From: Stercoripulliclostridium_A sp045577735
GTDB lineage: Bacteria > Bacillota > Clostridia > Christensenellales > DTU072
Direction: 5' to 3'
Length of the DNA stretch: 55,932 bases
NCBI GenBank assembly: GCA_045577735.1
Contig: JAZNIY010000014.1
Location: forward strand, 1-55,932
A program made the translations under genes and the position numbers. Of the stretch, positions 41,570-50,755 are shown one piece after another. The notes beneath the pieces were generated by a model that was not told the origin of the DNA, ran no database searches, and saw only the letters and a list, made by a program, of their open reading frames with translations. Within the stretch, counting starts at the first letter, position 1. Every line of letters begins with the position of its first letter.

Positions 41570-42625
41570 ATGAGTCAACAAACCCTTAGTGCAATAGATT
41601 ACTATAAGCAAAGTCCACGCCCAAAAAAGAAAAAGATTATTCTAGCACTTGTTGGTGCGTTATTAGCGCTAGCGTTGGTGTTTTTGGGTGCCTCTTACGG
41701 CATAATTTACGGCGTTACTACCGCCATAAACAAGCCAATGGATTATAAGGAGGCTCTTGCAAGCGGTAACGTTCCAAACGGGAACAAAATCCATTTTCTC
41801 AATACGGGAAGTAGTGACTGCATAATTTTGGAATCTAACGGACGACTTGCGATGATAGATTGCGCTGAGGACAGCGACAATCCTCGTGGATTCGAAGAGC
41901 TTGAACTGGAAGGCTTTGAGCAACGCGTACTTAAATACGTCAAAGACAACTTCGCTGACGGCAACGGCAAAGTTCACTTCGATTTTATACTTGGTACACA
42001 TTCTCACTCCGACCACATAGGTGGCTTCGATACCTTGCTTGCAGATGAAGATATCACCGTTGGAAAGGCATATTTGAAGCGCTATCAACCCTATTACATC
42101 AAAGAGCAAGAAAGAGTGGAATGGGACAATGAAGAGGTTTACAATCAAATGCTTAATGCCGTTAATGCACGTGGGATAGAGCTCATTCAAGATATCCCGG
42201 AAGAATCCTTCATGCACGGCACCTTTAAGCTTAGGTTTTTGAACACTAAAGATCCCAAAGAAACCGATCTAGGGGAAAATGAAAATGCCGTTGCTCTTTA
42301 CGTCGAAGACGGCGACAAGAAAATACTTCTTATGGCAGACGTCAATTACCTCGATGGCGACGAGCAAGCAATAAGCAAGGAAATCGGCAAGGTAGATTTA
42401 ATGAAACTGGGACACCATGGTTATGGATATTCGACCGGCACTCCTTTCCTAACTCGTACTCAACCCAAAATTGCAATATATACTAACGCTCGTAACGAAG
42501 CAACCTTTACCGTTAGAATGCGCGTTACGTTGAATAGTAGAAGCTCGCAATATGCTACTGCTGATTATAACGGAATAATTGCAGTAATTGGTGAAGAAAT
42601 TAAGCTTTATTCTAACATTCACTAG
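41570..42625 (+). CDS. membrane-anchored ComEC-like metallo-beta-lactamase-fold hydrolase
   Basis: 351 residues. Basic N-terminus then one TM helix (about 24-50), followed by an exported MBL domain: NTGSSDCIILES, metal motif THSHSDHIGG, later MADVN and LGHHGYG. This is the arrangement of stand-alone ComEC/Rec2-type hydrolases; substrate unknown, possibly nucleic acid or nucleotide outside the cell. AAAGGAG SD. The 113-bp gap upstream (41457-41569) holds nothing clear. Confidence 0.82.
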   Translation: MSQQTLSAIDYYKQSPRPKKKKIILALVGALLALALVFLGASYGIIYGVTTAINKPMDYKEALASGNVPNGNKIHFLNTGSSDCIILESNGRLAMIDCAEDSDNPRGFEELELEGFEQRVLKYVKDNFADGNGKVHFDFILGTHSHSDHIGGFDTLLADEDITVGKAYLKRYQPYYIKEQERVEWDNEEVYNQMLNAVNARGIELIQDIPEESFMHGTFKLRFLNTKDPKETDLGENENAVALYVEDGDKKILLMADVNYLDGDEQAISKEIGKVDLMKLGHHGYGYSTGTPFLTRTQPKIAIYTNARNEATFTVRMRVTLNSRSSQYATADYNGIIAVIGEEIKLYSNIH

Positions 42626-42632
42626 GTGGAAT

Positions 42633-43112
42633 ATGAAAATACTATTTGTTTGCAGTTCTAACGTGTGCAGAAGTCCATATTGTGAGTTCCACTTCAAAAG
42701 ATATATGGAAGAGTATCCCACTTTGAAGGACACTATCACGGAATGTAATTCGGGTGCCGTTTTTAATCGCTCCAAAAAGCTTCACGAAAAGGCTAGAAAG
42801 GCGCTTCTTGCCGAGGGCTTTAGTGAAGAATTGATAAACAGCCATAAGCCTCGCTATATAAAAGATAATTTAACGTTGTTTAAAGAAAGTGACGTTATAA
42901 TAGGTATGACGCGTTGGCACAAATGGTGTTTACCTAAAGAGCTTCGTTCTAAATACGTCAACCTCAGTGAAGTGGCGGGAGAAAAATACAAGGCAATACC
43001 GGACCCGTTCTTGGCAATTAACCAAGAAGAGTATAACAAAGTTATGGCAGTCGTAGGCGACTACGTTAAAAAGTATGCGTTAAGGCTTGTGGGAGAAAGC
43101 AATGGACGATAA
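42633..43112 (+). CDS. low-molecular-weight protein tyrosine phosphatase
   Basis: 159 residues from ATG 42633 (AGGTGGAAT upstream). The P-loop VCSSNVCRSP gives C-x5-R-S at the N-terminus, and a C-terminal DPF supplies the general acid Asp. LMW-PTP or arsenate-reductase-like activity; PTP is the better fit from the P-loop. It lies 7 bp after the hydrolase and overlaps the next gene by 11 bp. Confidence 0.83.
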   Translation: MKILFVCSSNVCRSPYCEFHFKRYMEEYPTLKDTITECNSGAVFNRSKKLHEKARKALLAEGFSEELINSHKPRYIKDNLTLFKESDVIIGMTRWHKWCLPKELRSKYVNLSEVAGEKYKAIPDPFLAINQEEYNKVMAVVGDYVKKYALRLVGESNGR

Positions 43113-43638
43113 GCAAGAATTCAAAATTGAACCATTGGAAGAGGAGCAAGAAAGGGTAGTACAGACCAGCATAGAAGAAATACCCGCTGATGACAAAACC
43201 TCTTTTGAGTGCCAAGAAATTGTTGACAACCTTCCCTTGGATATAGAGGAAGCCAAGCGCATATCGCTTGGTAATATTAAAGCTAACCTCACGCCAAAAA
43301 AGCCTGTAAAAGAATTAACGTATGGTTCAATATTCGTTACTTTGGCAATCGCCTCTCTCATAGTTGGGTTCCTAATAGAGGGATATAAGACGGTCGGAAT
43401 AATTTGTTTTGTTCTTGCAGGCTTTGCGGGATACGCCATGTTCAACACCGTTATTCAAGCTAAAAAAATACAGCGACTATTAGACGAAGGCAAGTGCTCG
43501 ACAATAGCTGAATTGATGACTGAGTTAAAGCTCAAAAAGAAATATGAGTTTTTAAGGGACTTGGGCGGTATGATAAGAGCAGGATACGTTGTGGGTTACG
43601 AGGTAATAAACGACAATGAAATTCGCAAAGTAAATTAA
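43102..43638 (+). CDS. two-TM protein with C-terminal winged-helix-like segment
   Basis: 178 residues from ATG 43102 (GGGAG upstream). Acidic, Glu-rich N-terminus (1-60), two TM helices (about 75-120) and a C-terminal region CSTIAELMTELKLKKKYEFL leading to MIRAGYVVGYEV, which looks like a small winged-helix or PCI-like module. Function unknown. Last gene of a three-gene operon; terminator follows. Confidence 0.65.
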   Translation: MDDKQEFKIEPLEEEQERVVQTSIEEIPADDKTSFECQEIVDNLPLDIEEAKRISLGNIKANLTPKKPVKELTYGSIFVTLAIASLIVGFLIEGYKTVGIICFVLAGFAGYAMFNTVIQAKKIQRLLDEGKCSTIAELMTELKLKKKYEFLRDLGGMIRAGYVVGYEVINDNEIRKVN

Positions 43639-43643
43639 TATTT

Positions 43644-43668
43644 AAGCACTCATTGAGTGCTTATTTTT
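43644..43668 (+). terminator. terminator
   Basis: AAGCACTC (43644-43651), ATT loop, GAGTGCTT (43655-43662), then T-rich tail. Confidence 0.82.
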
Positions 43669-43777
43669 TAATCCAACAGGTAAAAAATATGCAAAATTAT
43701 TAAATTTTAATTTAATTATAGTATATTATTTAATAAATTTATGTTAATATTACAGCATTAATTTTGCGGAGATCGAA

Positions 43778-45190
43778 ATGAAATCTAAATTTTGGACAAA
43801 GAAGAATATAATCATAACCGTGGTAGTAGCACTCATTATTATTGCTTTAGTGACTGCTATCGTAGTAATATCCGTGCAAAAGAACGAGGTACCTACTGCA
43901 GAGGCCTCAGTTACTCGTGGTTCACTTTCTACCTCAATTAACGCAAGTGGCGTTGTAGCTACCGTAGGCATAAACGATTATTTGCCTTTGTTTGCTTGCG
44001 CTAATAAGATTACCGATATGGAATCTATTAAGGCTTATGCAGGCGATGATTTTAACTGGACCTATGCTTTGATTAATTCTAGTACCGTGCCCATCGTTTA
44101 TGACGTTTCATACGTTAACCCGGACTTTAAAAACGTCAAAACGGTTATGCTCACAACGGATGAAAACCAAGTTATCATGGAGGTTATGCCGTATTATCTT
44201 GATTGGTCAAAATTGGATTCTGCCAAAGACGATGCCATTTCAGAAGGTAAGTTGAGCCCAGGGGCTACTACGGCTGACTTTGTTTTAATGTTGTTTACAA
44301 CCAACAAAGATAACCCATTCGACATTCCTAGCGATTATCTTAAACTTTCCACAAATGCCGACGACAAGATTACTATCGATACCGATTACGTTAAAGACAT
44401 AATTGAGCAAGCAACGGCACTAGAAGAAAGCACGGCAATGGAATACACCATTTCCAACCTTACCTTAGACGAGGGAGATGCCATTACCATAGATCACAAA
44501 GTGTTTAAGATAGCCGTATCTCAACTTTATACCTCCATTCTCATTACGGAATATGACGTTGCCGACATAGATGCAAAGCTTAGAACGGGCGAGAAAGTAT
44601 ATGCAGGCGTTACCATTAACGCATTAGATGGTAGAAAGGTTGTTGCCGACATTCAAGATATCGTTAATAGTAGCTATTCCTCAGGTATTGCATATTATGC
44701 CGTTAAAGCAAAGATAGTATTTGGTGTGGAAGCCCTTTTGGATTTGACTAACGAAGAAAACCTACACTCAAGTGCTGCTCAAACGGCAAAGAGAAAGGGT
44801 GAAACTACGTTAAAGTATGCTTCGTACGAATACTACGACGCAAATTTAACTCCGGAAAAAGTAGAAGCTCTGGGCGTTGATATTACCGATATGGTTGTTC
44901 GCGAAGAGGTACTTGAAAATTATTCTGTTGCAGTAAGAGTACAAAAGAGGGCTGTAATAGACAAACTGGTTATTCCTACCAAATGTATCTTCTACGATGA
45001 TGGAAAGAACCCTTACGTTTTGGTTAAGCGCGACAATAAAGAAATTAGAGTTTACGTAAAAGTATTGCTCTCAACGGGCTCGGAAGCTGCTGTGGAAGTT
45101 AAAAACGCAAAAGACGAAAATGCACTTGTGGAAGGCGACAAAATAGTTTACAAAGCAGAATCTTCACTAATTAGCTCAATACTAGGATAA
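43778..45190 (+). CDS. MacA-like membrane fusion / adaptor subunit
   Basis: 470 residues with N-terminal TM helix (about 10-33) and the start of an HlyD/MacA adaptor, ASVTRGSLSTSINASGVV. The C-terminal half has the expected beta-barrel and membrane-proximal parts (VIPTKCIFYDDGKNPYVLVK). Between them (about residues 60-225) an unrecognised segment stands where the coiled coil and lipoyl halves usually are. GGAG before the ATG. It lies 3 bp before the ATPase gene, so it is the adaptor of this exporter. Confidence 0.72.
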   Translation: MKSKFWTKKNIIITVVVALIIIALVTAIVVISVQKNEVPTAEASVTRGSLSTSINASGVVATVGINDYLPLFACANKITDMESIKAYAGDDFNWTYALINSSTVPIVYDVSYVNPDFKNVKTVMLTTDENQVIMEVMPYYLDWSKLDSAKDDAISEGKLSPGATTADFVLMLFTTNKDNPFDIPSDYLKLSTNADDKITIDTDYVKDIIEQATALEESTAMEYTISNLTLDEGDAITIDHKVFKIAVSQLYTSILITEYDVADIDAKLRTGEKVYAGVTINALDGRKVVADIQDIVNSSYSSGIAYYAVKAKIVFGVEALLDLTNEENLHSSAAQTAKRKGETTLKYASYEYYDANLTPEKVEALGVDITDMVVREEVLENYSVAVRVQKRAVIDKLVIPTKCIFYDDGKNPYVLVKRDNKEIRVYVKVLLSTGSEAAVEVKNAKDENALVEGDKIVYKAESSLISSILG

Positions 45191-45193
45191 TTT

Positions 45194-45982
45194 ATGTTTA
45201 ATAGTCGTAAATGCATCCTTTCTATGAAAGGAATAAATAAATCATACCCAATGGGAGAGAGCGAACTTCAGGTGTTGTTTAACGTCAACTTTGAGGTATA
45301 CCAACGTGAGTTCGTTGCCGTTTTAGGACCATCGGGTAGTGGTAAGAGTACGCTTATGAATATCATAGGCTGTCTTGACGTGGCTTCTAGTGGTAGTTAC
45401 GTTCTTAACGGTCAAGATATTAGTAAATTGAAGGACAAAGAGTTGGCGGCGGTTAGAAATCGCGACATAGGGTTTGTTTTCCAAAATTTCCAACTTCTTA
45501 ATCGTATGAGTGCTCTTGATAACGTCATTTTGCCATTAATTTATGCAAGAGTGCCTGGGAAGGAAAGAAAACAAAGAGCGATGGTTCTGCTTAATAAAGT
45601 AGGACTAGGTGACAAAATGCTCAACAAGCCCAAGCAACTTTCCGGTGGACAACAGCAACGCGTTGCCATTGCTCGCGCAATGGTTACCGAACCATCAATC
45701 ATTCTTGCCGACGAACCAACGGGGGCGCTTGACCAAGCAACGGGTGCGCAAATAATGGACCTATTTAAGGAACTAAACAAAGAAGGTAAGACCATTATTA
45801 TGATAACTCACGATGCTAAAATTGCACGTCAAGCAGAGCGCATCGTACATATTTTGGACGGAAAGATCTATTCACAAGAAGAATACAACGCTCTTTATAA
45901 CGAAGAGGGCGTAAAGCACAATGAAGTGCCGGTAGAACCAACGCTACGCGAACGCAGAAGAAGGAGGCTCACGAATGTTTAA
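45194..45982 (+). CDS. MacB/LolD-type ABC transporter ATPase
   Basis: 262 residues. Walker A GPSGSGKST, Q loop FVFQNFQL, signature LSGGQQQRVAIARAM, Walker B ILADEPTGALD and H loop ITHDAKI. Typical MacB-family ATPase that powers mechanotransmission rather than classical transport. A C-terminal basic tail RERRRRR overlaps the permease start by 8 bp. Confidence 0.92.
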   Translation: MFNSRKCILSMKGINKSYPMGESELQVLFNVNFEVYQREFVAVLGPSGSGKSTLMNIIGCLDVASSGSYVLNGQDISKLKDKELAAVRNRDIGFVFQNFQLLNRMSALDNVILPLIYARVPGKERKQRAMVLLNKVGLGDKMLNKPKQLSGGQQQRVAIARAMVTEPSIILADEPTGALDQATGAQIMDLFKELNKEGKTIIMITHDAKIARQAERIVHILDGKIYSQEEYNALYNEEGVKHNEVPVEPTLRERRRRRLTNV

Positions 45983-47171
45983 AGATATTATAAAGATGAG
46001 CCTTAAGAACCTTCTTATGAACAAAATGCGTACCTTCCTAACTACGCTTGGTATCATTATCGGCATTACGTCCATAATTGCACTCATTACCATAGGGCAG
46101 GGCGTTACGAGCTCGGTTATAGATCAACTTTCCGGACTAGGTGGAAACAGAATAACGGTAGAAATTACCAATACCAACGTTAGAAAGGGCTTCACCGATG
46201 CTGAAATGGAATCATTTTTGGAAATAGAGGGTGTTGACGGCGTATCTCCTACGGTAAGAAAAAATTTAATCTATACGCTAGTGCCGGGTGAAACAAAGTC
46301 TAACTATAACTACGTTTATCAATCTACAACTAGGGTTATGGGCGTAAACAACTACTATTTTGAGCTGGTTGCAAACGATACGATACAAGCCGGAAGGTCA
46401 ATAAACAACGATGACATAGACAATGCAACTCACGTTTGTATTCTTGGCTATGGCATATGGAAGAACCTTTATGGCAATTATAATCCCATTGGAGAAACCA
46501 TAAAAATACAAAACATGGATTTCGTTATAATTGGCATAATGAACGAACTCGTTGGACTTGATACGGCTGGTAACTATTCGTTAATAGTGCCATATACTAC
46601 GGCGATGAGAGACCTCCAAATGGGTTTAGTTAAAACCTTTGACGCTGTCGTAACGGATAGTGGGGATATGGGCATCGTAGTCTCACAAATGGAAGACAGA
46701 TGTGCTGAAATTTTGGGAACGACAAAAGGCTACAGCGTAATAAACCAACAAGAAGTTATGGACATAGTTGTTACAATTACCGACCTTATACTTGGTATGT
46801 TGGGTGGAATTGCCGCAATAGCTTTGCTGGTTGGTGGTATAGGCATAATGAATATGATGCTGGTATCTGTCACGGAAAGAACAATGGAGATTGGTTTAAG
46901 AAAGGCGCTGGGCGCAAAACCTTCTACAATACTCGTGCAATTTTTGGTTGAAGCGATTATAATTAGTATGTTGGGTGGCGTGCTTGGTGTGGGCCTTGGC
47001 GCAACAATAGCATACGTAGCAAGCATACTTATTGGTTATACCTTCACCTTCCAAGCAAGCACTGTGCTACTTGCAGTTGGCTTCTCGGTAACGGTAGGAC
47101 TAATATTCGGCATACTTCCTGCAAGAAAGGCAGCAAAACTTAATCCTATAGACGCACTTCGTGCACAATAA
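45975..47171 (+). CDS. MacB-type ABC transporter permease (FtsX family)
   Basis: 398 residues with four TM helices: one at the N-terminus followed by a large extracellular MacB_PCD domain (about 45-250), and three near the C-terminus. Conserved RTFLTTLGIIIGITSIIAL, GIGIMNMMLVSVTERTMEIG and LRKALGAK coupling motifs. Forms a tripartite-like exporter with the adaptor and ATPase. Cargo unknown; peptides or antimicrobial compounds are usual for such Firmicute systems. Confidence 0.9.
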   Translation: MFKDIIKMSLKNLLMNKMRTFLTTLGIIIGITSIIALITIGQGVTSSVIDQLSGLGGNRITVEITNTNVRKGFTDAEMESFLEIEGVDGVSPTVRKNLIYTLVPGETKSNYNYVYQSTTRVMGVNNYYFELVANDTIQAGRSINNDDIDNATHVCILGYGIWKNLYGNYNPIGETIKIQNMDFVIIGIMNELVGLDTAGNYSLIVPYTTAMRDLQMGLVKTFDAVVTDSGDMGIVVSQMEDRCAEILGTTKGYSVINQQEVMDIVVTITDLILGMLGGIAAIALLVGGIGIMNMMLVSVTERTMEIGLRKALGAKPSTILVQFLVEAIIISMLGGVLGVGLGATIAYVASILIGYTFTFQASTVLLAVGFSVTVGLIFGILPARKAAKLNPIDALRAQ

Positions 47172-47190
47172 AAAAAGAAGAGGGAAACTT

Positions 47191-48105
47191 ATGGAATATG
47201 ACAAACATTCAAAAATAGCAATATTAATCGACGCAGAAAACGTTTCTTATAAAAACGCCCGTCAAATCATTGATACGATGGAGCAAAAGGGCAAGATACT
47301 TGTAAAAATGGTGGTTGCCGACTGGACCAAGATTACGGGAGCACAAACCAAAACCAATGGAAAGTACGTCTATCGCACAAAGCAAATAGAGGGCTGGCGT
47401 AACGAGGCTAGTAGGCATTCTATGACTGCCATACAACAGTTTAGCTACGTGGTTGGGAAAAATACTTCTGACATAGCGCTTACCATTCAAGCAATGAAAA
47501 TTCTTTATGAAAAGCCGTACGTAACTACCTTCTGCTTGGTATCTAACGACTCCGACTTTACTCGTCTAGCACAAGAACTTCGTGAACAAAACAAAGAGGT
47601 AATAGGCATGGGTGAAAGGAGTAGGGCAATACAAGAATTTGTTAACGCATTCTCCGAATTCGTATACCTTGGCGAAAGCATAGAAGAAGAAATTCAAGAA
47701 GTAACTTTAGAAGAAGTTAAAGAGGGAACAAAGGAAGTTAAGGCTCCTAAAAATGCTAAAAAGGAAACCTCAAAAACTAATGGCAAGAACACAAAGGGAA
47801 AGAAGAATAATCAAAAGTCCACCCCCAAGAAGCCTACTTGTATCCTAGAAAAAGAGAAGTTAAACGCCCTAAAGAATATTATTGAAAACGATATTGAATC
47901 TTCTGAAGAGGGTGTTGCATATTATAGTAACATCGGTAGCCGTATGAAGCGTCAATTTGCAGACTTCATTCCCGAAAACTATGAGAGCAAGAACATCTCC
48001 CAATTAATGACGAAGTTACTACCATTCCTTCCGGAATACGTAGAGCACAAAGAGCCTATTCCCAATAATCCCAACGGGTATTGGTATATGCTTAAAAAGA
48101 AATAA
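47191..48105 (+). CDS. NYN-domain nuclease-like protein with OST-HTH domain
   Basis: 304 residues from ATG 47191 (GAGGGA upstream). NYN/PIN-like domain (1-160): ILIDAENVSY and CLVSNDSDFTRLA carry the acidic catalytic residues. A Lys/Thr-rich linker (190-225) leads to a C-terminal OST-HTH/LOTUS-like RNA-binding domain ending NNPNGYWYMLKKK. Likely RNA-processing or RNA quality control. It follows the permease gene by 19 bp. Confidence 0.85.
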   Translation: MEYDKHSKIAILIDAENVSYKNARQIIDTMEQKGKILVKMVVADWTKITGAQTKTNGKYVYRTKQIEGWRNEASRHSMTAIQQFSYVVGKNTSDIALTIQAMKILYEKPYVTTFCLVSNDSDFTRLAQELREQNKEVIGMGERSRAIQEFVNAFSEFVYLGESIEEEIQEVTLEEVKEGTKEVKAPKNAKKETSKTNGKNTKGKKNNQKSTPKKPTCILEKEKLNALKNIIENDIESSEEGVAYYSNIGSRMKRQFADFIPENYESKNISQLMTKLLPFLPEYVEHKEPIPNNPNGYWYMLKKK

Positions 48106-48114
48106 ATCTGCGGT

Positions 48115-48486
48115 ATGGCAAAGACCATAGAGGAGACTTTAGAAAGGCTAAAGCAATCGGACTTTCGCCGAAACTTCCATCTAACACTAAGGGACAAAAA
48201 GTACGTGTACGCAAAGGGCCTAGAAATGATGCGCGAGCACGCCGAAACCTTTGTGAAACTTCGACTTGCTCCGGCTTTCATACCGAATGACGGCAAACAA
48301 ACGCCCACTAAGGGACATCCTATATTTGTAGCACAGCACGCGTGTGCGTGTTGCTGTAGAGGGTGTTTGAATAAGTGGTATAACATTCCTAAAGAGGTTG
48401 AGCTAACACCTGCACAGCAAGAGAAAATTGTCAACTTACTAATGGCGTGGATAAAGGAAGAAATGGTGAACTACCAAGAAGGATAG
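48115..48486 (+). CDS. DUF4186 family protein
   Basis: 123 residues. Matches the DUF4186 pattern: LKQSDFRRNFHL, HAETFVKLRLAPAFIPNDGKQTP in two pieces, GHPIFVAQHACACCCRGCL and KWYNIP. A Cys/His cluster suggests metal binding; function unknown. The SD is weak. Co-directional with the NYN gene 9 bp upstream. Confidence 0.8.
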   Translation: MAKTIEETLERLKQSDFRRNFHLTLRDKKYVYAKGLEMMREHAETFVKLRLAPAFIPNDGKQTPTKGHPIFVAQHACACCCRGCLNKWYNIPKEVELTPAQQEKIVNLLMAWIKEEMVNYQEG

Positions 48487-48494
48487 GCGTTAAA

Positions 48495-48516
48495 AAAGGT
48501 ACGATATCGTACCTTT
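48495..48516. terminator. bidirectional terminator
   Basis: Perfect 22-bp palindrome with arms AAAGGTACGAT, A-rich left and T-rich right, between the converging DUF4186 and doc genes. It overlaps the doc stop codon by 2 bp. Confidence 0.82.
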
Positions 48517-48889
48517 ATTTATTATCTATAATCCAAGCTAACAATTCGTCATATTTCATTTTGCCGGAAGCAACGGCTAGTCCCACTCGAGCAACCTCAT
48601 CATTAGTAGTCTTAACTTTAATTCCGTTTATTTCTAAAAAGACGAGTAAAACGAACATCCCTATTCTTTTATTGCCGTCAATAAAGGCGTGGTTGGCGAT
48701 TAATGAAAAACCAATGCGCGCACCCTTTTCTTCAATGGTGGGATAGAGTTCTTGCCCGTCAAAGGTTTGAAAAGCAGATTCTAAAGCGCTGTTAAGTAGG
48801 GCTTGGTCGCGAATGCCGGGGTCGCCACCCGTTTCTTTTGCCATTAATTCGTGGAGTGCTAAAACTTTGTCTTGACTTATTTTTATCAT
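48515..48889 (-). CDS. doc: Doc-type Fic-fold toxin
   Basis: 124 residues of the Fic/Doc family. The core motif HAFIDGNKRIG matches Doc (H-x-F-x-D-G-N-K-R), whose P1 phage homologue phosphorylates EF-Tu. N-terminal helices contain GGDPGIRDQALLNSAL, which binds the nucleotide side. It overlaps the antitoxin gene by 4 bp. Intact, so probably functional. Confidence 0.92.
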   Translation of the reverse strand: MIKISQDKVLALHELMAKETGGDPGIRDQALLNSALESAFQTFDGQELYPTIEEKGARIGFSLIANHAFIDGNKRIGMFVLLVFLEINGIKVKTTNDEVARVGLAVASGKMKYDELLAWIIDNK

Positions 48890-49128
48890 TTTGCCAACTC
48901 CTCGAACGCTAGGTGATATTCCTTTAAGATACGATGCGCGACAAGATCGATTTTTTCATCGTCCGTTTGCTTTTGAGTATTCTCGCACTCTAAATCCACA
49001 ATCTTATATTTTGGTTTATTATTTTTAAAAATTACCACTTCGCCCACTTCGTTTACTAAGCGTGCGACACGAGAGAAGTTTTGGTTTGCTTCCGTAATGG
49101 AAACGATGTTGTTTGTGTCAATTTTCAT
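48886..49128 (-). CDS. phd: Phd-family antitoxin
   Basis: 80 residues from ATG 49128 (GGAG upstream). N-terminal Phd/YefM DNA-binding fold with SITEANQNFSRVARLVNE and VVIFKNNKPKYKIV; the C-terminal acidic helix (ILKEYHLAFEELAK) would neutralise Doc. First gene of the module. A palindrome spans its ribosome binding site. Confidence 0.9.
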   Translation of the reverse strand: MKIDTNNIVSITEANQNFSRVARLVNEVGEVVIFKNNKPKYKIVDLECENTQKQTDDEKIDLVAHRILKEYHLAFEELAK

Positions 49129-49134
49129 ATGCAC

Positions 49135-49176
49135 TCTCCTATGGAGATATTATACACCATTCTAGGATATATTCAA
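49135..49176 (-). promoter_or_regulatory. phd-doc promoter and operator/RBS palindrome
   Basis: TTGAAT (49171-49176), 16 bp, TATAAT (49149-49154). The inverted repeat TCTCC-ata-GGAGA (49135-49147) begins 1 bp downstream of the -10 box and includes the Shine-Dalgarno, so it could be the Phd operator, an SD-masking hairpin, or both. Confidence 0.68.
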
Positions 49177-49224
49177 CCTATTTAAAAAAATATTGTGAGA
49201 AAGAATGAAAATTTTTGCAACAAA

Positions 49225-49247
49225 AAGGTGCTCACTTGGAGCACCTT
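49225..49247 (-). terminator. terminator of trpB
   Basis: AAGGTGCTC (49225-49233), 5-nt loop, GAGCACCTT (49239-49247); minus-strand T run follows. Confidence 0.82.
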
Positions 49248-49264
49248 GATTGGTATATTTTTAG

Positions 49265-50629
49265 TTAGTCGTTAAGCTTTGCTAGGGAAGTTTCTATTTC
49301 TTCATTAGTGGGTATGTAGTCAACCATATCGTTATCGTTAAAGCGCTTATAGGCTGCCAAATCGAAATATCCGGTACCCGTTAGGCCAAATAGTATAACT
49401 TTCTTTTCGCCAGTTTCTTTGCACTTTAGAGCCTCGTCAATAGCCACTCTAATTGCGTGTGATGATTCGGGAGCGGGAAGGATACCTTCGGTTTTAGCAA
49501 ACAAGGTTGCAGCTTCAAAAACTTTGGTTTGTTCAACGGAAGTTGCTTCCATGTGTCCTTGGTCGTAAAGCGCGCTTATTACGGGATTCATACCGTGGTA
49601 GCGAAGTCCACCGGCATGGTTTGCAGAGGGTATGAAATCATGTCCTAGCGTATACATCTTCATTAATGGGGTGATTCTGCCGGTGTCGCCAAAGTCGTAC
49701 ACGTATTTACCACGGGTTAGCGAGGGGCAAGATTTGGGCTCTACTGCTATAAATCTATAATCAGCTTCACCTCTTAGTTTTTCGCCCATAAAAGGAGCTA
49801 TAAGGCCACCTAGGTTGGAGCCACCGCCCGCACAGCCTATAATAATATCGGGCTTAACGCCATATTTTTCAAGAGCAGTTTTTGATTCTAGGCCGATAAT
49901 GGATTGGTGCAATAGAACGTGATTTAATACGCTACCTAGACCGTAACGGCAGTTGTTAGTGCTGGTTGCAACTTCTACTGCTTCACTGATTGCACAACCG
50001 AGGGAACCGCCAGTGCCTGGGTGTTTTCTTAGTATTTCTCTACCTACGTTGGTTGTTTCGGAGGGGGAAGGAATAACGCTTGCGCCATAGGTGCGCATAA
50101 CTTCGCGTCTAAAAGGCTTTTGTTCGCAACTTACCTTAACCATATAAACGGTAAGGTCAATGTTGTAAAAAGCACACGCCATAGAGAGGGCTGTACCCCA
50201 TTGGCCGGCGCCGGTTTCGGTGGTAAGAGAGGTTATACCTTCTTGTTTTGCATAATATGCTTGAGCTACTGCGCTGTTTAATTTATGAGAACCGGAGGTG
50301 TTGTTACCTTCGCTCTTGTAATAAATCTCAGCAGGTGTGCCAAGTGCTTTTTCCAACCAATAAGCGCGAACAAGGGGAGAGGGACGATACATAGTGTAGA
50401 AATCTCTAATCTCATCGGGGATTGGGACGTATCTATCGTAATCATTTAATTCTTGCTCAACACAACCTTTGGAAAAGATTGCTTCTAGCTCCTCTTTGGT
50501 GCAAGGTTGCTTGGTTTTGGGGTTTAGTAGTGGGGGGATTTTTTCCATATCTGCACGAAGGTTGTACCAAGCTTTTGGCATCTCTTCTTCAGATAAATAG
50601 ATTTTTGTGGGAATGGGTTGCTTCAACAT
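49265..50629 (-). CDS. trpB: tryptophan synthase beta-like enzyme, TrpB2 type
   Basis: 454 residues, PLP-dependent. Longer than classical TrpB (about 400), with the TrpB2 N-terminus and motif set: SGSHKLNSA (PLP lysine), TETGAGQWG, GCAGGGSNLGG (phosphate loop), HAGGLRYHG. TrpB2 often works without TrpA as an indole-salvage or serine deaminase-like enzyme. No other trp gene is in the window, which fits the stand-alone role. AAGGAGG SD. Confidence 0.9.
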   Translation of the reverse strand: MLKQPIPTKIYLSEEEMPKAWYNLRADMEKIPPLLNPKTKQPCTKEELEAIFSKGCVEQELNDYDRYVPIPDEIRDFYTMYRPSPLVRAYWLEKALGTPAEIYYKSEGNNTSGSHKLNSAVAQAYYAKQEGITSLTTETGAGQWGTALSMACAFYNIDLTVYMVKVSCEQKPFRREVMRTYGASVIPSPSETTNVGREILRKHPGTGGSLGCAISEAVEVATSTNNCRYGLGSVLNHVLLHQSIIGLESKTALEKYGVKPDIIIGCAGGGSNLGGLIAPFMGEKLRGEADYRFIAVEPKSCPSLTRGKYVYDFGDTGRITPLMKMYTLGHDFIPSANHAGGLRYHGMNPVISALYDQGHMEATSVEQTKVFEAATLFAKTEGILPAPESSHAIRVAIDEALKCKETGEKKVILFGLTGTGYFDLAAYKRFNDNDMVDYIPTNEEIETSLAKLND

Positions 50630-50662
50630 GGCTATACCTCCTTGTAGATTTTAATGTTAAAG

Positions 50663-50691
50663 ATAATATCAAAAGTTGGAAAATTTGTCAA
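50663..50691 (-). promoter_or_regulatory. promoter of trpB
   Basis: TTGACA (50686-50691), 17 bp, TATTAT (50663-50668) on the minus strand. Confidence 0.85.
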
Positions 50692-50720
50692 TAGACTGGC
50701 TATTATAATAAAAATAATTA

Positions 50721-50749
50721 TTGAAATATGTAATATTGTGTAGTATAAT
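50721..50749 (+). promoter_or_regulatory. AGE promoter, predicted leaderless
   Basis: TTGAAA (50721-50726), 17 bp, TATAAT (50744-50749); the ATG at 50756 follows after exactly 6 nt. Confidence 0.8.
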
Positions 50750-50755
50750 AGCGCT

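Noticed and set aside
41669..42217. 182-codon antisense ORF inside the hydrolase gene
   Set aside because: The opposite strand carries an MBL protein with metal motifs; the antisense product has no known features.
49265..50629. Part of a trp operon with attenuation
   Set aside because: The gene is monocistronic with its own promoter and terminator, no Trp-rich leader or T-box is visible, and no other trp gene is nearby.
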